Below, one piece after another: positions 9,739-21,711 of a DNA stretch of 64,000 nucleotides (the stretch's first letter is position 1; every line of letters begins with the position of its first letter). Source of the DNA: Paramyrothecium sp. XJ0827 (taxonomy: Eukaryota > Ascomycota > Sordariomycetes > Hypocreales > Stachybotryaceae); contig JAJFPB010000004.1 in assembly GCA_020881915.1 (NCBI GenBank), positions 2,232,001 through 2,296,000 of the forward strand, written 5' to 3'. The notes beneath the pieces were generated by a model. It made no database searches. It worked only from the letters and a program-made list of their open reading frames with translations, and was not told the DNA's origin. Made by a program: the position numbers and the translations under genes.

Positions 9739-11340
9739 ATGTCTGATCGCCCATCATGGCACCATCTGCCTCTGGCTTCCACGTCGGGCTTACCGGTGCT
9801 TTTGGTCACGATGGACGTGGGCACCGCGGCGTACGCTGTTCAGGTCACTGATATGGCCAATATCTGGACCGAGAGTCTCGACAGGAAAGCAATCTGTATG
9901 AGGGCTTGGGGCGAGAACACAAGCATCGACCCTAGCGATACCCCTGACAACATGGCCCGATTCCTCTCGAGCCTGAAGTCCGCTCTCGATTCCTCTCAGC
10001 CGGGTCATGACCAAACAAGCCTCACCTTGTCTTCCGCCAAATTTGATAATGCTGGAGAGAACGGCCTGACCTTGAAGCTGGTTTGCAATCTGCCTGGCCT
10101 GCAACCCTTGCGTTGGCCTATTCACCTCAAGAAGGGGCCCCCAACAGCCATTGCAACCGATCTTGTTCTTCCATTGATACAAGCGCACTACGCGAGGAAA
10201 CAAGAGGTAGAGTCGCTGATCCAGGCTCTGAGCCATAAGGATGCCGTCATCGCAAAACTGGTAGACAAACTCGAGGCTGTGGGTACGGGCTTGGAGCACG
10301 TCTTTACCGCGCTTTCCGGCAGGAAAAAGGTTTCCAGATCAGTTGCCGAGGACAAAATCAGGGGGTTGGCCCCCTTCAACGAAAGGAAATGGAAAGCCAA
10401 GCTGGAATCCGACCATGGCGGGCCCGCAAACGCTTCAGAACTCGCTCAAAGCGTCTTTGAAGGCAGCAGCTTGCCATCCCGAGCATACATCGAGATCGAA
10501 AAGTCCCCTGGCCTCGATGGCTGGTGGCACGATATCAAAGCCCATTCGGAGATGCCTATTCGCGAACAAGCCAAGAAATCCAGTTCAGTAAAGGGCTCTC
10601 CGAAGCAAAGTGTCCAGTCTGAGGAGCCCGTGGACGACGAGGATGACGACTTTCAGGTTCAGGCAACTCCACCTGGCCTCAAAGCACATCAGAACCCTGC
10701 GAAGGAGGCTGATCTCGCGACTCTAGATGACGCCTCGACCCAGGACGAAGACGATTCAGAGAGCGAGCCTCCTGTCACCTCGCACAAGAAAACGAAGCAG
10801 AAAGAGGCCAAGAAGCCCGCACCTCGGCTGGGCGCTATCGGTGGCAAGAAACAAGCTACTGCGCATCGGTCTCCATCCCCAAAACCTACCCCTGAGCCAA
10901 CCAAGGATGATTCAGAAACCGCCTCTGAAGCCGAGAATGATGAAGATGCAACGGCATCCATAGCGGAAGAAAGCTCGCCACCCCCTCCACCGAAACCAGC
11001 CCCGAAAAAGGGTGGCCTTGGACGGATTGGAGGGAAGAAGGCTCAGGCGGCTCAGGACCGGGCAAGAACCCCTGAACCGGCTGCCGAAGCCACTCGGTCA
11101 GGATCTGAAATTACCACTCCCAAGAAGCTGGGACATATTGGGAAAGCCACAGACACATCTCCCACCAACTCGCATAATACCAAGCGAGGGAGGCAGCCAG
11201 CTCGCCAGCAGGAGCCAGAGGCAAAGGAACAACGCAAGGAAACGTCCCAGGAACGGGCAGACCGTAGGAGGGAGGAGCTGAAAAAGGAACTAGAGAGAAA
11301 GGCAGCGAGTGGTCCTCCGAAGAAGAAGAGGCGATTTTGA
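9739..11340 (+). CDS. NEJ1: Non-homologous end-joining factor XLF/Nej1
   Basis: A single-exon gene for 533 residues. The N-terminal half matches fungal XLF proteins: WHHLPL near the start, VTDMANIWTESLDR (about 37-50), TSIDPSD (about 61-67), then a head domain and a helical stalk (about 145-190) with heptad-like spacing that would form the dimer coiled coil. In the family, XLF dimers bind XRCC4/Lif1 and bridge broken DNA ends for ligase IV. From about residue 270 the protein is long, acidic and disordered, with two similar motifs RLGAIGGKK and GLGRIGGKK. It ends in KKKRRF, comparable to the basic Ku-binding motif at the end of XLF proteins elsewhere. The tail is longer than in animal XLF, as is usual in filamentous fungi. 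Confidence 0.92.
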   Translation: MSDRPSWHHLPLASTSGLPVLLVTMDVGTAAYAVQVTDMANIWTESLDRKAICMRAWGENTSIDPSDTPDNMARFLSSLKSALDSSQPGHDQTSLTLSSAKFDNAGENGLTLKLVCNLPGLQPLRWPIHLKKGPPTAIATDLVLPLIQAHYARKQEVESLIQALSHKDAVIAKLVDKLEAVGTGLEHVFTALSGRKKVSRSVAEDKIRGLAPFNERKWKAKLESDHGGPANASELAQSVFEGSSLPSRAYIEIEKSPGLDGWWHDIKAHSEMPIREQAKKSSSVKGSPKQSVQSEEPVDDEDDDFQVQATPPGLKAHQNPAKEADLATLDDASTQDEDDSESEPPVTSHKKTKQKEAKKPAPRLGAIGGKKQATAHRSPSPKPTPEPTKDDSETASEAENDEDATASIAEESSPPPPPKPAPKKGGLGRIGGKKAQAAQDRARTPEPAAEATRSGSEITTPKKLGHIGKATDTSPTNSHNTKRGRQPARQQEPEAKEQRKETSQERADRRREELKKELERKAASGPPKKKRRF

Positions 11341-14300
11341 AGCAATTTAGAGCAAGCGATATCGAAATTTACCTACACACTCCTGAACGTCCCCCTTGAG
11401 CCTCGAGCACACCAGTGCGCCATTGATCAGCTCTGCCAACGGTGAACTGCCATGGTTCATGATTTCGGGCGCTTCACGGCCGATATGCCTCCTACGCAGG
11501 GTCACACGATGGGCGCGGTTTCAAGTGCACTGCCCACAGTCGTGCGACTGCCTCATGTCTCGGCGGCTCACACTTAACGGTTACCGGCCGTACAACAGAC
11601 CTGTCATTCGTGCCTCGTGGCAAAGTTCCACGAAATGCCGCTTACCGTCCTCGAGGCCATGGTGAATGGAGCCTAGAGGGTCTCGCTATTTCCCTCTTGT
11701 GGGTGTCACTTACTATTTTGCCTTGCCCGAATACCCTATGCTGTCTTGCTACCTTTTCTTCTCAAGCATTCACAGGTCTTTGAAACATTAGGACATGACA
11801 GATGGGAAAGTTCAGACACGCCTAGAGATTCTCGCATCTCGAGGCTCCTCTAGAGACCCTCAATGACCGGTAGCCGTTACCAAGGTCTGCCATTTCACTG
11901 CCTTGCACAACTCCTTGAATGAACTATCGACAGCCACATGGGCCGGCTTGGTACCAACACCCCCACACCTTCACTTCTAGAATTCACAGATCCGTAGCAG
12001 CGGGCGCTCTCGAAACACGAAACCAGGATGTTATACCTGGGCCCAATTGGAAAGTCCGGTCGAAGCATGTAGCGATTGCGCAATATGTGGATTGTGCTGC
12101 AATCTCGCATCTGTGGAAGCCTTCGGCAGCCCCGAACTGCAGGAGGTGTTTCCATTGCTGAAAAAAAGCATTGGTCGCTTACTGGTATAATTTCTTCTTC
12201 CTGCACCATTTCCTTGAGATTCCACGGCAAGAAAGACGGAGGGTGAATGCAACGGTGCGTTCTAAGCCGACAGTGGGTGTGGACATATTCAGCCGGAGGC
12301 CGAGGGACACCCTTCTTCACACACTTGCATCTTGCTACGCCCTCGCTTACGGACCCATCTGCACAGATGGAAATGCATGGGCCCAGAAGAACACCGGCGG
12401 GGAAAGATTTTCTTTTTCTTTGGGACGCCCGTCCGTCGCCCTGATATGCCTCCCCGGGTTACACGCGTGGCCGAGATGATGCAGGGAGAAGGGGTCGACG
12501 CACCGGGGGACGAATACCGCCGACGGCTGCATGCCTAGGTTGACTCGTACGTCTCAAAAGGCCTGTTGCGGCGGGATGGGAAGCGCACGGGCGCTGCGTC
12601 AGTTACTTTGTATTCTCAGGTCGACCGTTGTACTGTACAGGGCGACGCACCCTTGCTCTGTGAGGCTTCAGGCACAATCCCTGACACTGCGGAGAAGTTT
12701 CTTCGTCAAGCATGCATGAAATAGTGCATGGGCCATGGCAACGAGGGGAGGAAGAGAGGGAGAAGGGGGAAAGACAGGGAGAGGGAGAGGGAGAGGGAGA
12801 GGGGGAGGGAGAGGGAGAGGGAAGGGGAGGAGAGAGAGTCTCACGTGTTTTGGCCGTCATGGCAAGTTGAAGTGAATAGAGGCCACGGTCGACTACGGTT
12901 AATACCAAAGCACTTTCATCTCAACACGGATTCATCGGAAATCACCCTGTTCGGTATAATCTAATGAATACCGGTTGAGCTTCGTGGGCGTCGCCGTAGC
13001 AAAGACTTCAGTCGTTGCCCGCTAGGGACGGGCAGCATGGCTTCCGGCGCAGCCTCTAAGAAACGTGGCTGGGTGCCTCATTTCCAATAACCTGGTTATC
13101 GTTATTCAGTGCTTTTTGGAGTCTCTGCTGCAGATTTCTCGGAAATCAGGGAAGCGTGTCTTGGCTCACGCGTTGCTTTTTAGGAATGGCGCAACCCTCC
13201 TTTACCAAACGTCCCTCCACCTCTAGATATGCGGCCGCTGCGGGACATGTAGCATTCCAGGACAGCGGGCCTCGTTGATATTTGCTTTTTCCCATGTTCA
13301 ATATCGCCGAATACCCCTCCCGCCAGCCTCATCGCTTCCCCGAGATCGAGCATGGCCCCCCCACGAAGGTACAGATCGCTGCAGTCGCACGTTCCACCCA
13401 TTGGCTTACACTGCGTCTCTTCAAGCGTCGACTTTAGATGTGGCGTTTTCTCTCCGCGCTTCCCGGCAGGGCTTGCTTCCAGATTCGATCACTTGCATGG
13501 GCCTGATGGACAACCTCCCTGTGAGGTCAGGAAGTAGGGTCTCCAACGCCCGCGGCACTTGATCTTCAGCCATCGAAGCTGGCAATCGCGAAACGGGAAA
13601 TCTCTACACTCCCCACTGACCGGTTACGATTGAGATTTACGCAGCGCTGCACAGAGCTTCCGTACCTAGCTAGTTGCCTCTTGCCGGCGCTCTGCCTAGC
13701 TCAACTCCACCCAGTTGCTCAGGAAATGATAACACATGGCCTAGATCGACCGAGGTAATGCACGTTCCCGTTGCACCGAAAGAATCACAGCCCCGTAGCT
13801 TGTGCTCCAACCGGGAAGGATTCCCTGTTGGCATAACCAGGCGGCAAAGTCGCGGCGCCCGGCTTGACAAGACGAAGAGCACACGGGTGACGAACAGGGG
13901 CGATATCCCACAATTTGCAGTAACACAACCAGGGTCTCTGTCAAGCCACCGCACGGCTGGCCTTCCGCGGCCGCCTCCCTTCTGTTGTAGAATTGAGCTG
14001 AGGCTTTTCAAAACACCAATCACTTCGTCGCGCGTCAAAACAGCTTACAGAACCTGGACACGACTTTCCCACGAGTTTGGGGAAGACATGGCACATCTCA
14101 CAAAGTCAAACTGGAATGTCACGTAGGACCCTCCGTTCAAATGTCAATAGATACCGGGTTTTACTACATGCATGGTGCCAAGTCTGTACGCAACTTTCTG
14201 CGGCCAATGGAGATGTGTTCGAGTATCTTCTGGCGCCCTGCAATGATGAGCTGTTCAATTTCTTGCACCAGAGAGCACACAGCTGCAAAGAACACAACTG

Positions 14301-15330
14301 GAGTCCATGACGCCACAATAGCAAAAAGAAAAGAAAAAATGACGGAGAATAAGGGTGTCGACCTAATCTCCCATGCACATGGTTGTCAGCGAGCGTGTAT
14401 CAGTGGTCCTCGACGTCCGGGTGGTGCCAAACCGATGCAGTTTGAAGCGCCAGATTGCGGAAAACAAGTCTTTCTTTTGACTGTGCAGATGAGGCTTGCT
14501 GTGATGCTACCGCATGTAGTAGTGGATCTCGTGGACACATGCTTGCAGGACGATGGAAAGCAGTCCTACATCTTGTGACAACCGATAGTCTCCACGGTGT
14601 CTTGGGCGTCCTTCGCAGAATCTCGCCTGAAAGACGATAAGCTGCTGAGAGAACGCCAACAATCAAATCCACGAGTAGAGTCCTTAGAGTCATTATTAGC
14701 TTGTACACGAGATTCTGTTCTTATGACATGACTAGATTAAATACAAAACCTACAGACTGACACTAAACAACCTATATCTGTATAAAAATAAAAAAAAAGG
14801 GGGGAGGGGGGGAAGAAAAGGAAAACACACTCATAAAACAATCTCGTCAACTAGACCTCGCGAACCCGTCCACAATCCAGTAACACATCTAGTGAAATGA
14901 ACCACAAATGAAAGACTAGGAAATATCAAAATAGCCAGTCAGCTTCGCAAGGCAAAACCGCTGGGGAGATACGGATGCACTGGCTTGTCCTGCCCTCCAT
15001 CATGCGGATGAGCCCACATGCCCGGTCTGACCAATGTACCGTTGTTTCTGACTGGCCTGCCACAGAACTTGGGGTTCAGGCAAGGCAAGGTCCTTCGGAA
15101 GATCATTGGTGGTATGCATGGTAAGATGGGAGCTATTTGTTCCAAGTGCAGGGTTAGCGTTTTGTTATGCCAAAGCTGCTTTCTTTTTTCCCTTTTTTTT
15201 GGCTTTTCATTGCTTGTTTTCAAGGAGAACACCCAGCATGGGGGTAATCGCTCTGGCGTTGCGCATCCAACGCCATGAAGCCGGCAGGCACGCAGCCCGA
15301 CCAGTAGCCTTGACTTCCCTGGACCATCCC
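11341..15330. other. 4-kb region without a recognisable gene
   Basis: It lies between the convergent ends of XLF (+) and the forkhead gene (-). Only short open frames without recognisable domains are present. It contains a purine tract near 12.8 kb and an A-run followed by a G-run (about 14785-14813). It could hold long 3' UTRs, a non-coding RNA gene or decayed sequence; the sequence does not decide. Confidence 0.5.
12743..12838 (+). repeat. Purine tract with GGGAGA units
   Basis: Ninety-six bases contain only one pyrimidine (12775). The second half is built from GGGAGA/GAGGGA units, many in mirror symmetry, which could form triplex DNA. It is a simple-sequence repeat, not a gene. Confidence 0.9.
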
Positions 15331-17275
15331 TTATGGGTTCTCCTCCCAATCACCAAGGCTATCAAAGGGCGCAAAGAGGGGGCCAGAGTCGGTATTGTGG
15401 GTGTCTTGGTGTCTGGTAGGGTACGATAACTGCACATCGTCCATGGTGTAAGGGAATGGCTCACGCCCGGCTTGAGGACTGATGGCGTCATGACCACCAC
15501 ATGGAAGAGGTGATAGCCCAGCCTCGCTGTCTTCTCCGTGCAAAGTCGAGTTTTGTAGCATAAGGTTGAGCTGATCGTTCACTCTCAGATCAGAGGTTGG
15601 TGGCATGCTCTCGAATTCGTGCTTGATGTCTGGCGTGCGAATATCCTCAGCGTGGAGGATATCCGGCATCAGCAATTGTCGAACCGGGTAGGGCCGCGGC
15701 GGAGCGAGCACACTGTGTGATGTAGGCGGAGTGAGCACACTATGTGATGTAGGCGGAGCGAGCACACTATGTGATGTAGGCGGAGCGAGCACACTAAGTG
15801 ATGTTGGAGGAGCGAGCACACTAAGTGATGTTGGCGGAGCGAGCACACTATGCGATGTAGGCGGCAATCCCAAAGATGGGTGGTAGGTCAGCTGCCATGC
15901 TGGGATACGCAGGCTGCGAGGAGCACGCTGCCCACGGCGTGACGCTTGGCGTGCAGACCTCATGCCGTATGGTCTTCGTGTGCTTGTACCTTTGCGGTAT
16001 CTGGTTGTGCTTTGAACCCCATCGCGCGCAGCCCAGTCCTCAAGCACCCATTCGGCCGATCGCTTTGAGCCATCAGATCCGAATGGGTCGCGATTGGTGA
16101 ATGCCTGCGAACCGCGTCTGTTAGCCATGCTACTCATGATGTGAGGCGTGGGGGTGGTCCATGCTTGGGCTGGCCTGGGAGCGGAGACAAAGCCGCGGGA
16201 CCCTTGAACAGAGCCACACAAACTGGGCGGCCCCCAAGCTAACGGTGGGTTGACTTACTGCGTTCATGCTCAAATTATGGCGTATGCTGTTCTGCCATCC
16301 CTTGCTGCGATTGCTGGCCTTGTTCGTGTTTTCGCGAAACCACTGATAGATCTCTTGGAGTGTCATGGCGTGACTTGGCTGGCTCAGCAGTGCTTTGTAG
16401 ATCAGCCAAGCGTAGGGCCCTTCAAGCCTTGCCTGCGGGATGCGCGGGATGCGTGAGAGCCCACCGCCATACGGAGGGTTCATTCCTGGGATGTTGTGGA
16501 ATATGGTGCCAACCGAACCGAAAGGATCAAATACGACCTTCTCATCCCTAGGCATCTCTGGATGACCAGACAACCTGGCAGTTGTGTCAACAGATGCCAT
16601 TGGTGCTGGAGACATGCTAGAAGACGCGAAATAAAGAGGCGTCGCGGGAGAAGACGGCTGATAGATTGACTGTTGAATCTCCGCTTCAACTTCTTGCTTG
16701 ATCCTCTCTATATATGCTGGGGAGGCGCTCGAGCAATAAGACGCGTGGTCTAATGCTGGGGTCGAAGTGTGCAGTAGATTATGAGATGTCGTCTGGGTCT
16801 CGTGGTCCAGCTGACTCCAGTTTGTGGGTTGTTGGAAACTCTGTGATGGAGAGGGCCACGTTTCCGGGGAAGATGGCGACAGTTTGCAACCGAAGGTCTC
16901 CTCAATGGAGGAAACTTGACCCGCACAGCTTTCACAATCATCCGTATCCAGCGGCGGCGTGGGCCACGATTGCTCGCTCTTGATGATGACAGGCGGCTGG
17001 AAAGGCATGGAACCGTTGGTGCGCTGGTTTTGAACCGGCAGCGACTGGGTTCTCTGCACCGGTTGAGTTGAGATCTCGAACGGGGCAGCGTCCAGAGGAC
17101 ACTGGAGCCCCGGTGTGGTGGGAGATGGTGTGCAAATGACTCCCGTCTCGGCGCGACCAGACATACAACTTGATTGTTGTCCGGGCCCGGGAGGGAAGAC
17201 GCTCGTGTAGCTTACAGCTTGGTCACCCTCAGAGCAAGGTGGACCCATTGGCGGAGGCGGAGGAAGAGACAACAT
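15331..17275 (-). CDS. Forkhead-box transcription factor
   Basis: Exons 17275-16259 and 16104-15331, joined over a 154-bp intron (16258-16105), give 596 residues. The intron interrupts the forkhead domain (about 285-375). Exon 1 ends with helix 3, KGWQNSIRHNLSMNA, which contacts the DNA major groove; exon 2 continues through AEWVLEDW to GVQSTTRYRKG. A TAG codon directly precedes the ATG in frame, supporting this start unless an upstream exon exists. The N-terminal 280 residues are Pro/Ser/Gln-rich. After the domain comes a Pro/Ser/Leu minisatellite of 9-residue units (15859-15698). Fungal forkhead proteins of this kind control cell cycle, morphogenesis and development; the specific role here is not known. 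Confidence 0.92.
15698..15859 (-). repeat. 27-bp minisatellite inside the forkhead gene
   Basis: Six head-to-tail copies of a 27-bp unit span 162 bp. Each encodes a nonapeptide of the form PPTSHSVLA, with His/Leu and Ala/Thr variants. The period is a multiple of three, so copy-number change keeps the frame. It is not a CRISPR array: there are no spacers and it is coding. Confidence 0.95.
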
Positions 17276-19006
17276 CTAGGGCAAGGACAAGACCGTAGAA
17301 CGTTGCAACAAGTCCTATAAAGATGTGATGATGCGTCGATGCTGCAATACGTTCAGGCCTTGGTCAAAAGCCTAACGTCTCGTGGAGATAATGTATGGGG
17401 AATGAGAGTTGTATGTCAAAGAATCAAACTCGACAAAATAAGTCAGAGAGAATGTAGAAGGGTGCGTTGTCACGCCTCGAAAAGAAGCGGCCGGGCAATG
17501 GAACAAATACTCTTGCCGGCCCTCCCATGGCTGGCTTCCCATATGAGAAGCAAAGAAAGTCCTCTATCTGTAGAAGGAACCCAGGGGGCGGATGGAATGG
17601 GGGACCCACGACTGCGCATGGAGGCCTGCAATGATTGAGGCGCCAAAGAGGCGTGGGCCAAAGGCCAAACAAGGTATGAAGACGAAGAGACATAATGGGT
17701 CCATGCCAGGATGCAATGCATCTCTTCCCAGAGGGCTGCGGCCTGGCCGGTGCGCCAAAACATCCAGTCATGCCTTGTGCTCGCTTGTGTATGAGTCTGC
17801 GTGGGCTTGTGACTGTCTCCCCGTGCCTTGTCCCTTCCCAAGGACGGATGTAAGTGGCTCTGTGACATGCACGGCCATGTACGAAGAGCTAGGGGCGTGG
17901 GTCAATGAAGGCAAACATATTCCAAGGAGAAATTTGCTGGCCTATCCGCGAATGGCATGTAGTTTCGACTGGTCGGACGGCTGTTCTGCAACCACCCCAG
18001 TGTGCTTGCCATTACATACATCATGGCAATACGCACATGGGCACCTTTGAAGAGCCTTGAGGTGTGTCGGTACTGGTAGAGTAACATAGGTCGAGATCCA
18101 CTTTGTAGATGCCGAAGAGATGTGGCGTGGCCGCAGAGCTAAGGAGGTAGAGCCGGCTCTGTGTAACATTAGGTCACATCTGCGATGACATGCTGGCCCT
18201 ACATTTGCTCTCTATACCATACCGCGTTGCTAAGCCCCAGTATGATCAGAGCAGTTCGTGGACCTGGAGTCTGCCATCGATGATTCGCCGGCCCAGTCCT
18301 GTCTTGGCCCGCACCCCGGGATATGTGGGAGAATGCCGCGGTGAGCCCAATGGGCTCAGAAAGCGACCAACGGCACCTTGCATCTCGCAGGGTATGCTGG
18401 TCAACAGATCTGATCTAGCCCGGTTTTGAGCATATGGACGGCGCAGCCACCCCACAGAGACGACGGCAGAAGTTTTGCAGATACTTCCATGCAACTATAC
18501 ATGTATCCCTGACCATGTTTCTTACCGGCTGCAGAGAAGGGTGGTGTTTCTTCCCTGGGATATTGTGCTCCCACTTCGTGTATCGCTTGCGAGGAAGTCA
18601 GCTCTTGTGATGAATGTATGAGCAGTATTCGACAGGAAGTCGAATTCCATCCCAATCGAACATAGTCCATGGCCATCGCCTAATCCAGAACACAGGCGCC
18701 TTCACTTAAGGCCACTTGCGTGCTCTCCATGTTCGTCAGCTATACAAAAACAAACGGCATTGTTTTACGACAGCTTGGGTCCGCATACAATGTTTGAAGA
18801 ACAAAGGTGAATCACTCGATCGATACCGCAAAAGATGTTCAGGAAGCGCGTGAATGCACTATTCGCCATTTAGGGAATATGGGGGCACCAATTCCATGCT
18901 ATTTCCATCTTCTCGTCCTCGAAAACCTGCATCGGACCCCCCTCCACAACGAAGTCTGGTAGAATCGCGGGGCCCCCGATTGGATCCGCTCTTGTTTGCG
19001 TGTTGC
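17276..19006. other. Upstream region of forkhead gene and 3' flank of cactin
   Basis: 1.7 kb with no recognised gene. It lies 5' of the forkhead gene and 3' of cactin, both minus strand. It probably holds the forkhead promoter and leader; no specific element was assigned. Confidence 0.45.
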
Positions 19007-20706
19007 TTATTTTCGGTAGAAGATCTAGGTCAACCGTCAGCACTACAATGTTGCATCTATGGTGGTGGGGTGTCTGCAGCTTCATTACCTTTTTGAACTG
19101 AAAATGCAATTGTAAGATGCCCTGTGAGGTGTGTCAGAATAGTCTTGACAGGGTCTAGGTCACCGGGAAGGCTCTTGCAGAGCCAGACGCGCGTTTAACG
19201 GTTAGTTCGATGTGGCTGGCTGACCAAACCAACAGGTCCATCCACCCACTTTGACAAAAAAGCAAAAGGCGTATTAACACGGGTGTGAGGACAGCATACC
19301 TTATCAAAAGTGCTTTTGAAGCCCCTTTCTTTCTTGGCACTGTAATCCCACTCGCGGTCCACAATTCGAAACGCAATGTCCTCATACGGCGGTCCGGCAA
19401 TGAAGCGAATAAGGCATGTATCTTCTTCTCCTGCAGCAGCGAAGGACTCTCCTCGCTTCCGGCCATGTTCTCGAATGATCTTGAATGTCGGAGCTTTGGT
19501 CTTGTCAATTAATTCTGGGTAGAAGATGTTGAACTTGTAGCCCTGTACAACCTTTGGCGGAGGGTTGTCGTGGTCATAGTGTGTCTGATTGTACTTGTTC
19601 CATTCGTATCCCATCTGAACCCGGTTGAAATAACGCGGTTTGCGTGGGCGATACTTCCCCATCCATTGTGATTTCGAAGCTGTCGTAACAGCCTCCTCGG
19701 CTGTGAAAATCTCTTCGTTCTCTGATACGCCGCGAGCAACTTCTCGGTCGTAAAGGGCTTTTGTGGCTTGCGACAAGTCCTCGTTATTATTCTCTGCGAA
19801 CCTGACGGCCCCACTGGAGGAACTCTGAGCCCGCGCTGAACTTTCATCAGGCTTAGAAGATTTGGCAACACCGTTGCCATCCTGTATCGAGCCTGAAACC
19901 CCAGCTGTGGAATGCGCAGCGGTGGCAGTAGCATCTGTGGGTTGCGATGACGCCGTCTTTGAGCTGTCACCGCGGCTAGATTGAATTTCCTCGTACATCT
20001 TCTTCAGTGTAGCCTTGGCTTTCCAAACCATTAGATTGCGCAAGAGCTGACCCCAATAGTCCGTGTCGATATCCTCGTTGGATTGGAGCTTCGCTTTGAT
20101 CTGTTTCTCCAAGGCTTCGAGTTGATCATGCGTCTTCGGCGCTAGGATTCGGTCGATATCGTCCGAAACACTGCTTACTACCCGTCCTTCACGACTGCTT
20201 GGATCGAGTTTGACTCTTTGATCTTTACAGAGTGTCTGCAACGCCGTCCAGTATTGGAGATTTCGGTCGTTCGTCTCCAAAACATGGTACGACGAAATGT
20301 CAGATTCCAGCTCTGCTAACTCGGCAGCGTTCAGGTTCTGAACAACTTCTGTAGGACCAGGGACATGTATGTCAATGTCCGCATCGTCATCGTCGAATAC
20401 GTCGCGCTCCGAGTCAACAAATCTCAGGTTGAAGGCGAGGTAGTCGATGGGTTTCGCTCGGCGTTCGCGCACTCGAATGTCGGCCTTCTTCTTCGCCTGT
20501 TTCAGAACAAACTTGTCTTCATCTGCCACAAACTGACGAGACTGCTCGTCTTGGGTCAGGTACTTTGCCCTGTTTTGTGACGTTTTGGGATCGGCGGGGC
20601 GCGACGATTTCGAGACCCGCGTAGTTGGGTCAAGCCTCGGGGAGGTCACATCGCGTTTCGAGGGCGACCTTTGCCCTGCGAGCATTGCTCTCCGTCCAGG
20701 GTCCAT
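19007..20706 (-). CDS. Cactin, spliceosome-associated protein
   Basis: Three exons, 20706-19300, 19121-19089 and 19024-19007, give 485 residues. Introns are 178 bp (19299-19122) and 64 bp (19088-19025, with a CTGAC branch motif). The second exon encodes only GILQLHFQFKK and the third only IFYRK plus stop. Together they restore the nearly invariant cactin C-terminus. Other hallmarks are YKFNIFYPELIDKTKAPTF, the block around GESFAAAGEEDTCLIRF, and GPPYEDIAFRIVDREWDY; these form the family's C-terminal domain. The mid-domain (YLTQDEQSRQFVADEDKFV, then YLAFNLRF) is also typical. Cactin acts in the nucleus in late pre-mRNA splicing and affects telomere-gene and cohesin-gene splicing in fission yeast. 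A model without the two micro-exons would end in unrelated intron-derived residues. Confidence 0.93.
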
Positions 20707-21711
20707 ATCGGTATAGATTCCAACTAAATGAGAACTGGTCTACGTCCCGCGCGTTGTGCAATATGGCATGGTTGCAAAGATGTTCCCGACGTCAGTGACG
20801 ATGCTTATCGCGATATCGCCAGGAAGTGTCCTTTTATCAACACGTGATTTGCTGGTTGGGAACGATCAGTCGTGCCCGCCTTGTCGTTCTTTCTCATCGC
20901 GAGACGCTCACTCTAAAGTCGGGTTTCTATTTGTACATTGCGTTTTATTCATTGGCTTTTTCCTTCTTATTCTTCTCCTTGAATTTCCTTTCCTTCTCAA
21001 GCCACGATCTCCACTGAGCAGTTGGCCGAGCCGTCCCAACGGAGTGTCAAGAACCAGCTGGTGCAGCTGCTTGTCAAAGGCAGCAAATTCATTACTTCAC
21101 TAGATCTTAAATTGCATGTAGATGGTAGAATAAGTTTATATTTGTCCGAAAGACACGATTACAATATTGACTCGCCATGGAGATATAAACTATAGCAAAA
21201 TAGGCGACACTTACCTTGCTGAGAGAGTTCCAACCTCACTTGGACGTGAGCACCCCGGAAGACTAAACACGCAAGATATCGGAAGGGGGATACGCACATG
21301 TGTTTCTTCCGTGCCCGTACGTTTGCTTAGAAAGAAGTGCTTTGTTCTCGGGTTTGGTATGTGACCAGCCATCGCCGATGTCGGGTCACGGTTGAGGACA
21401 GGCACCTGACCGCCAGTGGTATCGTGACTTACCGAACAGACGGCACCTAGAGGTCATGTCCGTCGGTCCGTAGAAGATCAGGCGAATGCATTACTTACCG
21501 GGAATGCTAGTGTCGAGGGTAAAATCGCCTATTACTGACGTCAATATGAAACGGAATCTCAACAGAGCAAGGATAATCTAAGTCATGAAAGAATGGATGA
21601 CCTGGAGTTCAAAGATCGTAAAATAAAACGCTTGCCGACGTTGTCTGTCATAAGATACAGGTATTTACAAGTAGCATCACATATATACAAAGGCTCTTGC
21701 CTCTCCTCATG
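20707..21711. other. Intergenic region upstream of cactin
   Basis: 1 kb between the cactin start and the 3' end of the next minus-strand gene. It is AT-rich in its second half. No gene or clear regulatory element was recognised. Confidence 0.5.

Noticed and set aside
15698..15859. Regular repeats considered as a CRISPR array
   Set aside because: No spacers; the repeats are contiguous, coding and in a eukaryotic gene.
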